This document shows positions 62,272 to 64,000 of a DNA stretch of 64,000 nt, piece after piece; within the stretch, counting starts at the first letter, position 1, and every line of letters begins with the position of its first letter. Location: NCBI RefSeq assembly GCF_018863395.1, contig NZ_JAHKRR010000002.1:186001-250000 (forward strand). The letters run 5' to 3'. The notes beneath the pieces were generated by a model. The model did no database searches. It was not told the DNA's origin and was given only the letters and a program-made list of their open reading frames with translations. Source of the DNA: Sinomicrobium weinanense (GTDB lineage Bacteria; Bacteroidota; Bacteroidia; Flavobacteriales; Flavobacteriaceae). Both the position numbers and the translations under genes were made by a program.

Positions 62272-62407
62272 AAAAGCAACATTCTGTCAACCTCAACCCC
62301 TATGTATCGGGACAGACTTTGTTTCAGATTCCCATAACGATTGTAAATCTGCGTGATGGGATGCTGAAACAAATCAGCATGATGGAATATTGCCTTTGAG
62401 ACAGCCT
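62272..62407. repeat. palindromic interspersed repeat, family 1, copy 2 (inverted)
   Basis: A 136-bp element with arms AAGCTGTCTCAAAAGCAA and TTGCCTTTGAGACAGCCT and a CCCATAACGATTGT...GTGATGGG core that is the near reverse complement of the core at 1717-1747. It lies in the 62002-62441 gap, which also holds the operator but no ORF. Confidence 0.7.
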
Positions 62408-62441
62408 CGTAAATTCCTGTAAACGCAGGTTAATATAAATT

Positions 62442-63494
62442 TTATTCTATGGACTTGATCACTGCTTTCGGAGCTTCTTTCCGGCTTCCGTCAAAACCAT
62501 CCACACCACTTACGGTTGTGTATTTCATCACGTATTTTTTGCCGGGGTTGACGATCTGGAAAGCGCTCTGGCACATCAGGGTGGCTTCGTGAAACCCGCA
62601 CAGGATGAGTTTCAGTTTTCCCGGGTAGGTATTCACATCGCCTATGGCGAAAATTCCGGGAATATTGGTCTGGTAATCCAGGGCATTGTTCACTTTTATA
62701 GCGTTCTTTTCGATCTCGAGCCCCCAGTTTGCCATGGGGCCGAGTTTCGGTGCGAGGCCGAAGAGCGGGATAAAATGGTCGGTTTCCAGCCTTTCTTCAA
62801 TCCCGTTGCGGCTTACCGTAAGGGCTTCCAGCTTTTCATCACCATGCAGTTCGGTTACTTCGGCAGGTGTAATGAGGTTGATCTTTCCGAGTTTCCTGAG
62901 TTCCTGGGCCTTTTCTACGGAATCCAATGCGCCCCGGAATTCGTTCCTTCGGTGTATCAGGGTCACTTCTGAAGCCACATCGGCCAGGTATATGGTCCAG
63001 TCCAGGGCAGAGTCTCCTCCCCCGGCAATGACCACTTTTTTATCGCGATATATTTCCGGGTTCTTGATAAAATAAGCAATTCCTTTGTCCTCGTACAGGT
63101 CTATGTTGTTTAACGGGGGTTTTCTCGGTTCAAAGCTCCCCAGTCCGCCTGCAATGGCTATGACGGGGGCGTGGTGTTTGGTCCCTTTATTGGTGGTGAC
63201 GATAAAACTGCCATCGTCCAGCTTTTCGATGGTTTCTGCCCGTTCGCCCAGGGTAAAACCGGGTTCAAAAGCCTTGATCTGGTTCATCAGGTTATCCACA
63301 AGGCCCCCGGCAAGAACTTCCGGGAATCCGGGAATATCGTATATGGGTTTCTTGGGATATATTTCCGACAACTGTCCGCCGGGTTGCGGCAGGGCATCGA
63401 TAATATGGCATTTGAGTTTTAGCAGGCCCGCTTCGAAGACCGCGAACAATCCCGTAGGGCCGGCACCGATGATAAGTATATCTGTTTTGATCAT
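62442..63494 (-). CDS. ferredoxin--NADP reductase, thioredoxin-reductase-like (YumC type)
   Basis: 350 residues. N-terminal FAD-binding GAGPTGLFAVFEAGLL, PQPGGQLSEIYPKKPIYDIPGFP, NADP-binding GGGDSALDWTIYLAD with HRRNEFRGA, and FAD-contacting GIFAIGDVNTYPGKLKLIL. The thioredoxin reductase CxxC active site is absent, as in the TrxR-like ferredoxin/flavodoxin reductases. Cytoplasmic supply of electrons to ferredoxin. It lies next to the NifU-like gene on the same strand, and the pair suggests iron-sulfur or ferredoxin metabolism unrelated to the SusCD modules. Confidence 0.92.
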   Translation of the reverse strand: MIKTDILIIGAGPTGLFAVFEAGLLKLKCHIIDALPQPGGQLSEIYPKKPIYDIPGFPEVLAGGLVDNLMNQIKAFEPGFTLGERAETIEKLDDGSFIVTTNKGTKHHAPVIAIAGGLGSFEPRKPPLNNIDLYEDKGIAYFIKNPEIYRDKKVVIAGGGDSALDWTIYLADVASEVTLIHRRNEFRGALDSVEKAQELRKLGKINLITPAEVTELHGDEKLEALTVSRNGIEERLETDHFIPLFGLAPKLGPMANWGLEIEKNAIKVNNALDYQTNIPGIFAIGDVNTYPGKLKLILCGFHEATLMCQSAFQIVNPGKKYVMKYTTVSGVDGFDGSRKEAPKAVIKSIE

Positions 63495-63690
63495 TTTTTT
63501 GAATTATACGCTTAGATTCTATGCTTTAAGGGCTGTTTACTTTTATGGACGCGACGAATACACTAATTATTTTCAGCCTTGTAACGCACTCCCCAATGGT
63601 GTGAAAAACAATCGGAATTTACAGGCAATACAAATCCTTTCCCCCGGTTCGCAATGAACAGGGAGAGCATCGAAAGAGCCCTATAAGACC

Positions 63691-63951
63691 TTAACTCACA
63701 CCAACAACCTGTTCTATCTGGGGAGCGTATTTCTTGATCGTGGTCTCCACCCCTGCCTTGAGTGTCATGTGATTTACATGGCAATCCGTGCAGGCACCTT
63801 CCAGACGTACCCTGACCAGCTTGCCGTCATCTATGGAAACTAAGGATATGTTACCGCCGTCACTTTCCAGGAACGGGCGGATCTCTTCCAAGGCTTTTTC
63901 TACGTTAATTTGCAATTCTTCTTTTGTCATTTTTTCTATTGGGTTATGCAT
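63691..63951 (-). CDS. NifU-like C-terminal domain iron-sulfur scaffold protein
   Basis: 86 residues covering one NifU C-terminal domain: ALEEIRPFLESDGGNISLVSI, GKLVRVRLEGACTDCHVNHMTLKAGVE with the cluster-binding cysteines C54 and C57. Start at 63951, with an alternative ATG at 63930. It assembles or delivers Fe-S clusters in the cytoplasm. The 196-bp gap to the reductase gene holds no feature I can name, and the last 49 bases of the window are non-coding or belong to an unseen gene. Confidence 0.92.
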   Translation of the reverse strand: MHNPIEKMTKEELQINVEKALEEIRPFLESDGGNISLVSIDDGKLVRVRLEGACTDCHVNHMTLKAGVETTIKKYAPQIEQVVGVS

Positions 63952-64000
63952 CGGACATATGGGTTAAGCATTGGCAGTGACCGGATTTCAGCCCCTATAA

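Noticed and set aside
63952-64000. Start of a further gene upstream of nifU
   Set aside because: 49 bases are too few to support a reading frame or an identity.

Overview
The window looks like a carbohydrate- and glycoprotein-utilisation region of a Bacteroidota chromosome, most likely a flavobacterium. Visible evidence: five SusC/SusD pairs, FecI-like ECF sigma factors paired with FecR anti-sigma proteins, many lipoproteins with Bacteroidota-style signal peptides, starts without a clear Shine-Dalgarno, and promoter-like TTTG / TAnnTTTG elements. No tRNA, rRNA, CRISPR array or complete insertion sequence was seen.

Layout. 1-1.6 kb: 3' end of an outer-membrane beta-barrel gene. 1.9-4.9 kb: a MocR-type regulator divergent from an OsmC protein, a PNPOx-like flavoprotein and a 59-residue ORF. 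5.0-14.7 kb: module 1 (M60 peptidase, SusD, SusC, FecR, with a divergent sigma). 14.9-22.2 kb: module 2 (SusD, SusC, FecR, sigma; no enzyme). 22.9-25.4 kb: an operon of ECF sigma, four-TM membrane protein and zinc-peptidase lipoprotein. 25.6-31.0 kb: GH2, GH20 and GH29 exo-glycosidases. 31.4-41.9 kb: module 3 (second M60 peptidase, metzincin with a beta/gamma-crystallin domain, SusD, SusC, FecR, sigma). 42.3-52.6 kb, plus strand: module 4 (sigma, FecR, SusC, SusD, phosphodiester glycosidase, IPT/NHL lipoprotein, then an SGNH esterase). 52.6-62.0 kb: module 5 (unassigned glycosidase, SusD, SusC, FecR, sigma). 62.4-64 kb: housekeeping ferredoxin-NADP reductase and NifU-like protein.

How the genes fit together. 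All five SusC proteins carry an N-terminal STN domain, the part that talks to FecR. Each module is therefore expected to sense its ligand through SusC, relay through FecR and release its own sigma factor. The two M60 peptidases, the metzincin, and the galactosidase, hexosaminidase and fucosidase together suggest attack on mucin-like or other O-/N-glycosylated proteins (inference). Module 4 with its NAGPA-type enzyme suggests a phosphodiester-containing glycan (inference).

Most interesting non-coding signals: (1) a palindromic operator-like sequence, ATGTnnTCGAnnACAT and close variants, upstream of three ECF sigma genes, two FecR genes, one M60 gene (twice) and the GH operon; (2) related stem-loops between fecR and susC in modules 1-3, with an unrelated hairpin at the same place in module 4; (3) several families of palindromic interspersed repeats, repeatedly sitting between the parts of sigma/FecR/SusCD modules.
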